A DNA stretch of 36,570 nucleotides from the NCBI GenBank assembly GCA_031275035.1, contig JAISPH010000140.1, positions 1 through 36,570 on the forward strand, given 5' to 3'. The position numbers and the translations under genes were made by a program. Below, piece after piece: positions 1 through 7,087 of this stretch. This DNA comes from Treponema sp. GTDB taxonomy: Bacteria; Spirochaetota; Spirochaetia; Treponematales; Breznakiellaceae. Every line of letters starts with the position of its first letter. The first letter of the stretch is position 1. The notes under the pieces were generated by a model. That model saw nothing but the letters and a program-made list of their open reading frames with translations, ran no database searches and was not told where the DNA came from.

Positions 1-132
1 TTAGAGTGGTCAAATGCGTACAACACATATCAACACCATTCAGGACTTAATTGCCTATGTCAACGGAAATTCTGCAAGGCAAACAGCCACCATCCGCAAT
101 GTCATAACCGCTTTGAAAATAAAGTCCGATAA
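1..132 (+). CDS. Possible 3' end of an integrase-core (IS) transposase, partial
   Basis: Frame 1 is open from the window edge to a TAA at 130-132 and encodes 43 residues. The start resembles the C-terminal end of rve-type IS transposases: Trp-Ser-Asn-Ala-Tyr-Asn-Thr-Tyr, then His-His-Ser-Gly-Leu-Asn, comparable to the family pattern W-Y-N-x-x-R-x-H-S-x-L. If this is right, it is host-side DNA flanking the prophage, and the phage end lies just to the right. The rest of the frame (Cys/His-rich) fits less well and may be degenerate. A 75-codon frame at 14-241 on the same strand is less convincing. The match is short and from memory, so confidence is low. Confidence 0.33.
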   Translation, partial: LEWSNAYNTYQHHSGLNCLCQRKFCKANSHHPQCHNRFENKVR

Positions 133-281
133 TATCATCGTACAGACCATAATGATCCCGCCCATCTCTCCGCTTCCAAAACAATATAACATCATCTCCT
201 GTCCAACTCCTTCAAATCATGTCAATCGCAAAAAAAAATGACTAGAAATTATACTAAAATATGACAATTTTTTATGGTTTT
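133..281. other. Probable left end of the transposable phage (AT-rich, non-coding)
   Basis: This stretch separates the possible transposase tail from the last gene of the leftward early operon. It is much more AT-rich than the phage genes, with A- and T-runs at 229-238 and 267-296. Three related heptamers, ATGTCAA (219), ATGACTA (238) and ATGACAA (261), lie 19 and 23 bases apart, about two helical turns, as MuA sites do at Mu ends. A terminal TG could be at 220-221. The exact end cannot be fixed without the right end or an empty site. Confidence 0.3.
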
Positions 282-647
282 TTATGGGATTTTTTGGGTT
301 TTCCTGGCATCCTTCTTTTCGAAATCAAACCCTTGCTGTTTTGTGCCATCGTCTCGCCCCATGCCCATACAGGCCATTCCCATCATTCCGTGTTTTACGG
401 TTAAATAAGGATTGACAGTACATGGCAGTTCTGCCTGGAGACACCAATCTTTATCCAAATACTTGCACCCCCGGCAGGCTTCCGTATCGGTCCATAGATT
501 TATCAGATCTTTTTCCCCGGCAGCCAGCGCAAGGCGTTTCCATTCGTCCCAGCGCTGTCGGCATATCACGGGGTCTTCAACATCCAGAAGTTTAATCCAG
601 GTGATTTTTAAGGTTACCGACTCATATATCATTTTTTGTAATTCCAT
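282..647 (-). CDS. Cys-rich small phage protein, last gene of the early operon
   Basis: A protein of 121 residues if it starts at the ATG at 647, which follows a run of six G with good spacing and lies just after the stop of the upstream PAPS-reductase-like gene (650-652). The frame can extend to 668 but has no better signal there. A Cys cluster at C58, C61, C69 and C76, followed by Val-Asn-Pro-Tyr-Leu-Thr and a Met/Gly-rich stretch with C93, looks like a metal or Fe-S site. The C-terminus is Lys-rich. Family unknown. Close linkage to the PP-loop gene suggests, without proving, that the two act together. Confidence 0.7.
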   Translation of the reverse strand: MELQKMIYESVTLKITWIKLLDVEDPVICRQRWDEWKRLALAAGEKDLINLWTDTEACRGCKYLDKDWCLQAELPCTVNPYLTVKHGMMGMACMGMGRDDGTKQQGFDFEKKDARKTQKIP

Positions 648-649
648 AC

Positions 650-1501
650 TTACCCCCCAAGCCACCATTCGAAGTATTTCTCCGGTGTATTTACTTTCTC
701 CGGCAGGTCGGCGCTTCGGCGTTCTACCAGGCGTTTTGCCGCCCGGAAATACGCTGCCTTGTATTTTGGCAAAAAGCCAAGCTCTTTTTTATGATTTTTG
801 CTTGACAAAGGACAGCCAACACAGCCAACTCGCTTATAACCTATATCGTATAAGGGATTATAAGGCAGTTTGTATTTTTTTATAAAATCCCATACATCTT
901 GTTCCGTCCAATCAATAATGGGATTCAAAACAAATTTTTTTTGGGGAATACAAGATTCGGTTAAGCGGCGTTTCATATCATTGTCATTATTCAAAATGAT
1001 GTTTTTGTCTTTTGTTTTGCCGCTTATTTCGTGTAACGCTCTACCCTTTTTTCGTCGAGCCGATTCCTCCCACCTAACACCGGTTATACAATAGCGGCCT
1101 TCGCCTCCATATTCCTTTAGTTCTTGGCAACACCATCTTACAATTCTTGTCGGCAGACCTTTTTGGGGAATCAAGTTCCACATTGTTTTTTGCCGCCCAT
1201 CCTGGAAACGTGGTATCTCAATCCTAAAATTATGGCCCAAGTCCTCTAACCGCTTTTTTTCTTTGCGGATAAAATAGACCGTTTCGGGATGATCTACTGA
1301 CGTGTGGTTATGGACAAACTCACGCTTAACCTTGGCCATTATGCAAAGCTCCTGAATCACAGACGAATCTTTGCCTCCGGATATACATACATAATACCCT
1401 GCCGGATTATTTTGTAGAGCCATAGGTTCAAACTCTTTTATCCGGGTAAGGGATATTTCAACTTTGTTTTGTTCCCCAAAAAGGGTTTCTTCAATCAGCA
1501 T
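650..1501 (-). CDS. PAPS-reductase-family PP-loop protein
   Basis: A 283-residue member of the adenine-nucleotide alpha-hydrolase (PP-loop ATPase) family related to phosphoadenosine-phosphosulfate reductase (PF01507). The PP-loop Ser-Gly-Gly-Lys-Asp-Ser is at residues 41-46. A Trp-Cys-Cys-x-Glu-Leu-Lys stretch is at 123-129, Gly-Val-Arg-x-x-Glu-Ser at 141-147, and a Cys-x-x-Cys-Pro pair at 227-231 probably binds an Fe-S cluster. Family members reduce sulfate esters or activate substrates for sulfur or base modification. Phage-borne stand-alone copies have no agreed role and may modify nucleic acid or serve anti-restriction. The ATG at 1501 follows GAGGA with about ten bases of spacing. It sits at the distal end of the early operon, directly before the Cys-rich gene. 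Confidence 0.85.
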   Translation of the reverse strand: MLIEETLFGEQNKVEISLTRIKEFEPMALQNNPAGYYVCISGGKDSSVIQELCIMAKVKREFVHNHTSVDHPETVYFIRKEKKRLEDLGHNFRIEIPRFQDGRQKTMWNLIPQKGLPTRIVRWCCQELKEYGGEGRYCITGVRWEESARRKKGRALHEISGKTKDKNIILNNDNDMKRRLTESCIPQKKFVLNPIIDWTEQDVWDFIKKYKLPYNPLYDIGYKRVGCVGCPLSSKNHKKELGFLPKYKAAYFRAAKRLVERRSADLPEKVNTPEKYFEWWLGG

Positions 1502-1517
1502 TTTTCATATATCCTCT

Positions 1518-1889
1518 TTATTCCGGCACCCATTCGTTAGGTGGTGGCCCGGCTTCCGTGGCAATGACGGCCTGGTTCTCGCCGACATTTTTGACTACTG
1601 CCAATTTCATCATTTCCAGCGGGACAGGGAACCAGGGTAACCATTCCGCTTTTCCATTATCCCTATTCCGCCAATATACCGCCCAATCATCCGGCCATGG
1701 CTCTCCCGTGCGCTTCTCGTACTGTTCCGGCGTTTCCCAGCGGGGCTTATTTTTCAGAGTGTTTATCGCGTGTCTAAGGGACTCACACGCATCGTGATAT
1801 GGCTTCTCACAAACCGTATATACTATACCGGCAGCGACATAGCTAAGCTTTTCAAGGGCCGTTTCCAAATGTCCAATTACTTCTTTCAT
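1518..1889 (-). CDS. Hypothetical small phage protein (W/P-rich C-terminus)
   Basis: A protein of 123 residues whose start at 1889 follows GGAGGAGG with good spacing. The N-terminal half (residues 1-50) is probably helical. The second half is rich in Trp and Pro, with a Trp-Glu-Thr-Pro-Glu-Gln-Tyr-Glu segment at about 51-58, Trp-Pro-Asp-Asp-Trp near 64-68, and an end of Pro-Pro-Asn-Glu-Trp-Val-Pro-Glu. Similar short W-x-T-P-E-Q-Y-E segments occur in small proteins of unknown function in many prophages. It lies 16 bases upstream of the PP-loop gene and is presumably cotranscribed. No function can be given. Confidence 0.7.
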   Translation of the reverse strand: MKEVIGHLETALEKLSYVAAGIVYTVCEKPYHDACESLRHAINTLKNKPRWETPEQYEKRTGEPWPDDWAVYWRNRDNGKAEWLPWFPVPLEMMKLAVVKNVGENQAVIATEAGPPPNEWVPE

Positions 1890-1911
1890 TTCCCGACCTC
1901 CTCCATCGTTT

Positions 1912-2193
1912 TTATTCCCGGTCTAATAGTTCCGGGTTATCCAATACCGGCATGTCCGCCAGCGTATGGGTTTTCACGTAATTAACCAGATCATCTTTTT
2001 GTATGTTCCCGTTTTTATCCGGTTTTAGATCTCCTCTCTGTATCATCCGCATAACAGTTTGCTCTGAAACACCCATGATAAAAGCCGCCACCGCCGCCGA
2101 AAAACAATTAGGGGTGCCGGGGAAAATATCTATGGGTATTTCAGTCAATTTTTCCGCCGCTATTTCTTCGAGCGATTGCCCTAAGATATTCAT
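1912..2193 (-). CDS. Excisionase-like helix-turn-helix protein
   Basis: A small DNA-binding candidate of 93 residues. Residues 31-72 read as a MerR/excisionase-type HTH (HTH_17-like): Ala-Ala-Phe-Ile-Met-Gly-Val-Ser-Glu-Gln-Thr-Val-Met-Arg-Met-Ile, then a Gly-Asp-Leu wing and an Asp-Leu-Val-Asn-Tyr-Val helix. The ATG at 2193 is preceded by GAGG and lies inside the 3' end of the next HTH gene (52-base overlap), so the two are probably translated in a coupled way. Its place after GemA suggests a regulator of early-to-late switching; this phage has no recognisable Mor or C activator here. Confidence 0.7.
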   Translation of the reverse strand: MNILGQSLEEIAAEKLTEIPIDIFPGTPNCFSAAVAAFIMGVSEQTVMRMIQRGDLKPDKNGNIQKDDLVNYVKTHTLADMPVLDNPELLDRE

Positions 2194-2494
2194 TCAATGC
2201 CTCTTCCAGATCATCTTCTGGTTCATCGATGAGATAACCGCAAAGATCCCACCAGGGAATGCGGTAAACCGAAAGAAACGTGATAACGTCAAGACGGTAC
2301 TGGTTAATAATGGTAAGCAGTTCGTCATAACTGCAGTGTAAAATCCCGCAGGTTTCTTTAGGGGTGTAAAAAAATTTTGCGCCAAGCTTAACCTTTCGGA
2401 TAATATTCCGTACGGTGTTTTCCCGGTCTGCTGCAGTAAGCGGGGACCGGCATTGTTTGATGTCTTCCAGATCAAACAGTTCGTTTGACGCCAT
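2141..2494 (-). CDS. Second excisionase-like HTH protein
   Basis: A protein of 117 residues if it starts at the ATG at 2494 (Met-Ala-Ser-Asn), which follows GGAAGGAAAAAGG; an in-frame start at 2518 would add eight residues. The segment Phe-Tyr-Thr-Pro-Lys-Glu-Thr-Cys-Gly-Ile-Leu-His-Cys-Ser-Tyr-Asp-Glu-Leu, followed by Ile-Pro-Trp-Trp-Asp-Leu near residue 85, fits an HTH_17/excisionase fold in which the last helix follows a short wing. The C-terminus is acidic, then basic. It overlaps the next HTH gene by 53 bases. A 21-codon frame with its own Shine-Dalgarno overlaps its start (see 2472-2537). Confidence 0.68.
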   Translation of the reverse strand: MASNELFDLEDIKQCRSPLTAADRENTVRNIIRKVKLGAKFFYTPKETCGILHCSYDELLTIINQYRLDVITFLSVYRIPWWDLCGYLIDEPEDDLEEALNEYLRAIARRNSGGKID

Positions 2495-2537
2495 TGGCCT
2501 TTTTCCTTCCATATTCAATCTTTGAGAGAAATCCCAT
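2472..2537 (-). CDS. Possible 21-codon leader peptide
   Basis: An ATG at 2535-2537 is preceded three bases upstream by a perfect AGGAGG (2541-2546). It opens a frame encoding Met-Gly-Phe-Leu-Ser-Lys-Ile-Glu-Tyr-Gly-Arg-Lys-Lys-Ala-Asn and ending in TGA at 2472-2474. The frame covers the start of the 2141-2494 gene in a different phase. It could be a coupling leader or a small basic peptide. The spacing is short for efficient initiation, and the AGGAGG may be fortuitous. Confidence 0.25.
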   Translation of the reverse strand: MGFLSKIEYGRKKANGVKRTV

Positions 2538-2552
2538 AATCCTCCTAAGTTC

Positions 2553-2885
2553 CTATTCGGAGCATTCGCCCAAAGACTGCCTGCCCATTTTCTGCAGGTA
2601 TCCGTCGAGGCGTGTTTTGTCTTTCAGGATACGCCCGGCCCGTTTACGGACGGCATTTTCAAACAGCATTCTTTTTTTTGACGGCGTGATAGCGGGGAGT
2701 TTTCCGGTGGACAAGAGATACCTCCGGAGCGCAGTAATTACCTTGTAGTATTGGTCCGGGGTTTCGATTTCGGCGGCGGAATCGACGCCGGCAGCCCCGG
2801 ACAAAAGGCTTCGGTAATCCTCGTCGGTAATTCCCATCTCTTTTTTCAGGATATGGATACGGGCCAGTTCGTTTTTTCCTATCAT
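2553..2885 (-). CDS. gemA: Mu gp16/GemA-like regulatory protein (DUF1018)
   Basis: A protein of 110 residues. The N-terminus Ala-Arg-Ile-His-Ile-Leu-Lys-Lys-Glu-Met-Gly-Ile-Thr-Asp-Glu-Asp-Tyr-Arg-Ser-Leu is the hallmark of the DUF1018 family (PF06252), whose Mu member GemA (gp16) modulates host gene expression and DNA relaxation. The rest, with a basic Lys-Lys-Arg and Lys-Arg-Ala-Gly-Arg patch near residues 69-85, also agrees. The ATG at 2885 has AGGAG seven bases upstream. It lies 20 bases after the end of the MuB gene, the same A-B-early-gene order as in other Mu-like phages. Confidence 0.85.
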   Translation of the reverse strand: MIGKNELARIHILKKEMGITDEDYRSLLSGAAGVDSAAEIETPDQYYKVITALRRYLLSTGKLPAITPSKKRMLFENAVRKRAGRILKDKTRLDGYLQKMGRQSLGECSE

Positions 2886-2905
2886 CCTTTTTCTCCTGCG
2901 GGATA

Positions 2906-3787
2906 TTAGCTTAGCTGTTTTACCATCGCTTCGGTGATGGTTTTAATTCCGGATGCATTGGCTATCCGGGCCAGTTCCCCGGCTTCGTTAACGATGGTGC
3001 GGAAACCGCCGCGGGAATGACGGGTAAGCATGGTTGCGATTTCTTTTCCTATTGAGATTCCCGTGGCCTGTGTGTAGTAGGTGGCGACATCGACTTCGGT
3101 GGCCTCCTCAAAAAGGACTATAGGTTTACGGATGCGGGACCGGAGCCGGGGAACCTGATCGATTTTTGCTTTGAGGCCTTCCTCGCCGACCAAGAGGACC
3201 GGGAGATTACAGCGCTCGTTAACGCCCCGGAGCATCTCCAGCAGTCTAACCGGACATTTGTCGGCCTCGTCGATGATCATAAGGCGCCGCTGGTACCGGC
3301 AATGCTCTTCCAAAACCGTGATACACTTGCTCATGGAATAGGGACGGGTGTGGGCGATTACATCGCACATATCCCGCAAAACCTGCACCGGGGAAAACCC
3401 GTCGACATAAAGGATATAGGCGGCATTATCGTTGTGCCGGACAAACCACTTGGAAGTGTATGTCTTGCCCCGCTCTGCGGAGCCTATGGCCATGCCGATG
3501 GATGATGAGAGTGTCCCATCCTGATCCGCCAACTCGCCCGCCAGCGACTGGAATGCGGAAACGGATGGGGTCATTACCATGGCGTCGGGCTTAATGCGGA
3601 TACACTCCTGTCCCTCTTCCGTATATCCCCGTTCGGCTAGTTTGCTGATAATTTCCACCTGTTTGGTTTCCCAGCCGGGGTACTCCATCCGGGCTACACG
3701 GGAAACGGTACTGCGATCATAATTGGTAAGTTTGGCTACCGCGTAATAGGTAAGGCCGTTTACTTCGCAAAATGTTGCAAGGTCCAT
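2906..3787 (-). CDS. MuB-like AAA+ ATPase, transposition target-selection protein
   Basis: A protein of 293 residues. I place the start at the ATG at 3787, which has GAGGAG seven bases upstream; a TTG at 3802 would add five residues. Residues 1-35 form a Cro/MuB-type N-terminal HTH (Ala-Lys-Leu-Thr-Asn-Tyr-Asp-Arg-Ser-Thr-Val-Ser-Arg). Walker A is Gly-Ser-Ala-Glu-Arg-Gly-Lys-Thr at 102-109 and Walker B is Leu-Met-Ile-Ile-Asp-Glu-Ala-Asp at 169-176. MuB polymerises on DNA with ATP, captures target DNA and activates the transposase. It is placed directly after the MuA gene, as in Mu. Length is close to Mu B (312 residues). Confidence 0.93.
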   Translation of the reverse strand: MDLATFCEVNGLTYYAVAKLTNYDRSTVSRVARMEYPGWETKQVEIISKLAERGYTEEGQECIRIKPDAMVMTPSVSAFQSLAGELADQDGTLSSSIGMAIGSAERGKTYTSKWFVRHNDNAAYILYVDGFSPVQVLRDMCDVIAHTRPYSMSKCITVLEEHCRYQRRLMIIDEADKCPVRLLEMLRGVNERCNLPVLLVGEEGLKAKIDQVPRLRSRIRKPIVLFEEATEVDVATYYTQATGISIGKEIATMLTRHSRGGFRTIVNEAGELARIANASGIKTITEAMVKQLS

Positions 3788-3800
3788 ACAAACACTCCTC

Positions 3801-3834
3801 AAAAAAATAACCGGGAACTTCCGGCAACGCCGGA
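3801..3834 (-). terminator. Hairpin plus T-run between transposase and MuB genes
   Basis: On the leftward strand the MuA stop codon is followed by a CCGGC-GTT-GCCGG stem (3821-3833), then a second CCGG-AAGTTC-CCGG stem and TTATTTTTTT (3801-3810). It looks like a weak intrinsic terminator or attenuator, or a processing hairpin that sets A:B stoichiometry. The core 16-mer recurs at 19890-19905. Confidence 0.4.
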
Positions 3835-3835
3835 G

Positions 3836-5731
3836 TTATCCTCCCTGGTTAAAATTGACATAGGTAGTCCATCGTTCTTTTTCCGCTTCCCCCATGCGGC
3901 TCTCGTAGCTTGCCTTAAAGAGCCGGTCCTGGGATGACAGATCGTCGCCCCGGATAATGGCGTCAAGGATTGACTGATACCGTTTCATGGGATTGGCATA
4001 GACCGCCTGGCGGCGGGTTTTTTCCCCCTGTTCCCGGACGAGCCGGTTGGCAACGGCCACCGCAGCGTCAAAATCCTCGTCACTTATGGGATCTTTTTGG
4101 GTCAGGGCTTTTTCCGCCGCCGCCTGCGCCTCGATACGGGGCTTATATTCCGGCGAGGTCAAAACCTTTCCGGCAATGGCCGCCGATTCCCGGTAGGCGC
4201 CGGTAATGGTTTTAATGGTATTCCGCTTTTCCGTAATTTTTTGGGAGAGTTCTCCGGCGTTAAAGGGATTGATTTTGTCTTCGGGGCTTAAATAGATCGG
4301 AGAACCGATCCGGGGATCCATGGCCCAGGCTCCGGCGCCGGGATCGTCCGGGTCGTAAAAGACTTCGACCCGCTGGCCGGAAAGCCCGGCCAGGTTGTTC
4401 CGGTTTTCTTTGAGCATTTCCCGCGTTAACTGCGGTCCGACATAATTAATTCCGGCAATCTGGATCCGGTTACCCTTGACGATACGCCGGGCCGATTCCA
4501 AAAAGATATGACGAATGTCATTTTCGTCGATACGGTTCGGTTCCCAGCCTTCCTTTTCCTGGGCATGGCGGAGTTCCTCCAGCGGAGAACGGCCGATACC
4601 GGCGTGATCCCGGTTCTCATAGCGGATAATAGCTTCCTTTACCCTATCCGCAAAATCATCGTACCGGAGGATATAGCCCCGGTCCTTTTGCCAGGACAGG
4701 CGGCGTTCCGCCTCTTCGTCTTCGGCGGCGGAGGATCGGAGATCCCGGACGTAGCCGGGAAGCAGCATATCCTGGAGGAGCGTTTCCAGGGTGCGGAAAA
4801 ACCGTTCAATGGGTTTTGCCTTGGCGTTTTTTACCTGGGCGTACATGCGCCGGTTTTCCCGGCGCCACTCGCGGGCGGTCTGTACCGTAACGGCCGCACT
4901 GCCGGCCGCATCCTCCAGCACATACTCCCCGTTCTGGGTACGGTAGAGCTCTGCGGTATCCATAAAGGACATTCCGTAGGTTTGGAGTGCCGAAACAAGA
5001 TGATCAATGCGGCCGGACTTTTCCGGCGTGCCGTTATCATTATAAGTAGAATGAAATTTACCGAAACGGTATATCCCCATTTTGAGCGCCCGCGCTACGT
5101 TGCGGTGATTGTAAGGACCGGGCTCTAAATCGATACCGTATACCAGCCGGGTCCGCATATCGAGCCAGAGGTAACACTGGGGCCTGATATACTTATCCCC
5201 GTAAAGGACCCAGTAGTCAAAGATATGCTGGTCCCCCACAACAACCTGGAAGGGGGCAAGCTGGCTTAGATCCCTTGCAATATAGAAGATATTGTCCAGG
5301 GCTCGGGAGCCGCCCTGCGCGTACGTGACCAAAAGCGAATGGATGTCCCGGAGGTGGGCATAGGCGGACTGTTCGCTTCCCGTTTTCCAGCCTTTGAGCC
5401 GGGCCGCCGCCAGGGTCCGCTGGTACGCATTGCGCATGGTACAGCTTCCGGCATCCCGCCGGGCGGCCAGGTAAAAGGCTTTGAGGAAATCCAGGGCCTC
5501 ATCGTCCCAGGCGTAGACTTTGCGGCCCTGTTTCGGCGTTATGCGGGGATGGTATCCGTGCGTATTAATGTCGGCGATATAGCGCCTGATGGTGGATACG
5601 CTTACTTCATACTTTTCCGCCAGCCGTTCCTCGTAGGCCAATACCGGGACGCCCGCGGGCTTCCGGATCCACTCCTCATAGATTTCGACTTTTTTGCGGT
5701 GCTTGGCGTCGCTTTTAAGCGGCGGTTTCAT
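3836..5731 (-). CDS. MuA-like DDE transposase
   Basis: A protein of 631 residues. The ATG at 5731 lies five bases after the stop of the upstream gene, whose last codons supply GGAG as ribosome site; the frame is open to 5893 but that part overlaps the upstream gene. An N-terminal HTH lies at about 34-60 (Leu-Ala-Glu-Lys-Tyr-Glu-Val-Ser-Val-Ser-Thr-Ile-Arg-Arg). The RNase-H-fold catalytic triad reads D167 (Val-Val-Val-Gly-Asp), D232 (Tyr-Asn-Asp-Asn-Gly) and E309 (Lys-Pro-Ile-Glu-Arg-Phe-Phe), and a Mu-transposase C-terminal barrel region with Ala-Gly-Ile-Asn-Tyr follows. It should cut and join phage ends for integration and replicative transposition. Length is close to Mu A (663). All three acidic residues are present, so it looks active. 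Confidence 0.94.
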   Translation of the reverse strand: MKPPLKSDAKHRKKVEIYEEWIRKPAGVPVLAYEERLAEKYEVSVSTIRRYIADINTHGYHPRITPKQGRKVYAWDDEALDFLKAFYLAARRDAGSCTMRNAYQRTLAAARLKGWKTGSEQSAYAHLRDIHSLLVTYAQGGSRALDNIFYIARDLSQLAPFQVVVGDQHIFDYWVLYGDKYIRPQCYLWLDMRTRLVYGIDLEPGPYNHRNVARALKMGIYRFGKFHSTYNDNGTPEKSGRIDHLVSALQTYGMSFMDTAELYRTQNGEYVLEDAAGSAAVTVQTAREWRRENRRMYAQVKNAKAKPIERFFRTLETLLQDMLLPGYVRDLRSSAAEDEEAERRLSWQKDRGYILRYDDFADRVKEAIIRYENRDHAGIGRSPLEELRHAQEKEGWEPNRIDENDIRHIFLESARRIVKGNRIQIAGINYVGPQLTREMLKENRNNLAGLSGQRVEVFYDPDDPGAGAWAMDPRIGSPIYLSPEDKINPFNAGELSQKITEKRNTIKTITGAYRESAAIAGKVLTSPEYKPRIEAQAAAEKALTQKDPISDEDFDAAVAVANRLVREQGEKTRRQAVYANPMKRYQSILDAIIRGDDLSSQDRLFKASYESRMGEAEKERWTTYVNFNQGG

Positions 5732-5735
5732 AGTT

Positions 5736-6536
5736 TTACGCTCCGTCTTCTTCTGCAAGAAGTTCGGCGAAATAGTTCGCCGCCGTGTGGATCTTGTCGT
5801 TAAGGTTAGCGGCGGCCCCCATAAGGCTTGCCAGGTCGGTAAAGAGACCAAGGTAATCATGGATGGCCCGGAACATAACGGTCTGTGCGTCAATCTGGGC
5901 CTGGCTTTTCAGCCGGAACCGTTTGCCTTTTCCGCCCGTCATGGCCTGAACATCGTTAAAGTAATCCCGTTTGGGTTCCCGGCTTAATTTACCTTCCACC
6001 CAAAGGGCCGTAATTTCCTTGGCCTTCTTTTCCGCTAATCGTTCTTTGACAATCTTCTCTTCGATTTTGCTCCAGCCGTCCGGCCTGATGCCGGTGGCCA
6101 TGTACTGGGCTATGTGCCGTTCCTGTTCCCTGGTGGTGGAGGGGATTTCCGGGGGCGCCAGCGCCTTTACCTCTTCGGGGGTTAAGAGCTTGTCTTCACC
6201 GTTTTCGGAGAGTTCCGCAGGGGTAAAACGGCGGAGCCAGCTATTGGCGCTCTGCCGTGATATACCCACGTCGGTGCAATAATCGGACCAGGTGTAGGCA
6301 ATATAATCGTCCGCATCGGGATCTTTGTATTGGCCCTTCAGGCCGCCGAAATACTTCCGGACAAGATACAGTTCCCGGACTATTTCAACGGTGAGGGCGC
6401 TCCACCTGGATACTTTGACACGCATCCGCTCCGCCGATTTCTGGACGTCAAGGCGGGACAGGATATGCTGGATTTTTGCCGTCCCTTCGACCAGTTCGTT
6501 TTGGTCCCGGTCCGGTGCAATAAGGTGTTTTGCCAT
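5736..6536 (-). CDS. Unknown early protein with HTH motif
   Basis: A protein of 266 residues between Gam and MuA. I do not recognise the family. Residues 83-104 (Trp-Ser-Asp-Tyr-Cys-Thr-Asp-Val-Gly-Ile-Ser-Arg-Gln-Ser-Ala-Asn-Ser-Trp) read as a helix-turn-helix like those in phage proteins that act on replication or partition. A Lys/Glu-rich, probably helical stretch follows at about 160-195, and the C-terminus is Ala/Leu-rich and acidic. The start at 6536 has only a weak ribosome site (GGGATAAG). The stop is five bases before the transposase ATG, so translation is probably coupled. It may regulate or assist transposition. Confidence 0.75.
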   Translation of the reverse strand: MAKHLIAPDRDQNELVEGTAKIQHILSRLDVQKSAERMRVKVSRWSALTVEIVRELYLVRKYFGGLKGQYKDPDADDYIAYTWSDYCTDVGISRQSANSWLRRFTPAELSENGEDKLLTPEEVKALAPPEIPSTTREQERHIAQYMATGIRPDGWSKIEEKIVKERLAEKKAKEITALWVEGKLSREPKRDYFNDVQAMTGGKGKRFRLKSQAQIDAQTVMFRAIHDYLGLFTDLASLMGAAANLNDKIHTAANYFAELLAEEDGA

Positions 6537-6542
6537 ATACGC

Positions 6543-7052
6543 TTATCCCGCTTGTTTTAAGAGGTCCTTGTTAACCTCTTCCCGGTTCGGCTCACAGAAA
6601 AAATCATCCTTGACTTTCCGCACGGCATCCACCTGGGCCAGGGATTCGTCGTTCAGTTCTTTCATGGCTTCCTTGTCCGGCTGTTTTTCGATACGCAGGT
6701 ATTTCTGCAATCCCAGTCTTTCAAGAAGGCCCACGGTGGTTTTTTTGACCGATATGGATGTGGACTTTCGGAAGCCGAACACACCGAAGGTAAGTTCGAC
6801 GGACTTGCGGTCCTTAAACAGGTCGGTCCTGTTGTACTCCGCAAAGGCGCCGACCTTGGCGGAGAGTTCCGCTATTTTTTTTCGCAGGGGTTCTCCCTGT
6901 TTGGCGGCCGCCGCCTTGATCTCGCCGATCTGTTTCTGTGCTTCGGCGTCGATTGACTCGATTTCTCTTTCGAGTATCCCCAGTTCCCGGAGTGCGGAAT
7001 TGACATCCGCAAGAGTCTCCAGTTTTTCGGGGGTCGGTTTGTACCGTGCCAT
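6543..7052 (-). CDS. gam: Gam-like host-nuclease inhibitor
   Basis: A protein of 169 residues matching the Mu Gam family (PF07352), which binds double-strand DNA ends and protects them from RecBCD-type exonucleases. Residues 10-70 are a charged coiled coil (Leu-Arg-Glu-Leu-Gly-Ile-Leu-Glu-Arg-Glu-Ile). The core contains the family's Phe-Gly-Val-Phe-Gly-Phe-Arg-Lys-Ser-Thr and a Leu-Glu-Arg-Leu-Gly-Leu-Gln-Lys-Tyr-Leu segment near 111-121, with C-terminal Asp-Asp-Phe-Phe-Cys-Glu-Pro-Asn. The start at 7052 has AGGAGG five bases upstream. It is an ortholog of Mu Gam and of bacterial Ku-like end binders. Confidence 0.92.
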   Translation of the reverse strand: MARYKPTPEKLETLADVNSALRELGILEREIESIDAEAQKQIGEIKAAAAKQGEPLRKKIAELSAKVGAFAEYNRTDLFKDRKSVELTFGVFGFRKSTSISVKKTTVGLLERLGLQKYLRIEKQPDKEAMKELNDESLAQVDAVRKVKDDFFCEPNREEVNKDLLKQAG

Positions 7053-7087
7053 AGTATCCTCCTGATACGTGTTTTTGCGCCGGGCCG

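Noticed and set aside
14..241. 75-codon rightward frame at the left edge
   Set aside because: Competes with a frame that looks like a transposase tail, and its C-terminal part runs into the A-tract at the probable phage end.
412..885. 157-codon rightward frame
   Set aside because: Lies opposite the Cys-rich and PP-loop genes and has no ribosome site or protein-like pattern.
2194..2475. 93-codon leftward frame beside the second HTH gene
   Set aside because: Overlaps the HTH gene entirely in another phase and has no start signal of its own.
4508..5128. 206-codon rightward frame inside the transposase gene
   Set aside because: Antisense of the DDE core, which has clear catalytic motifs; composition is a GC artefact.
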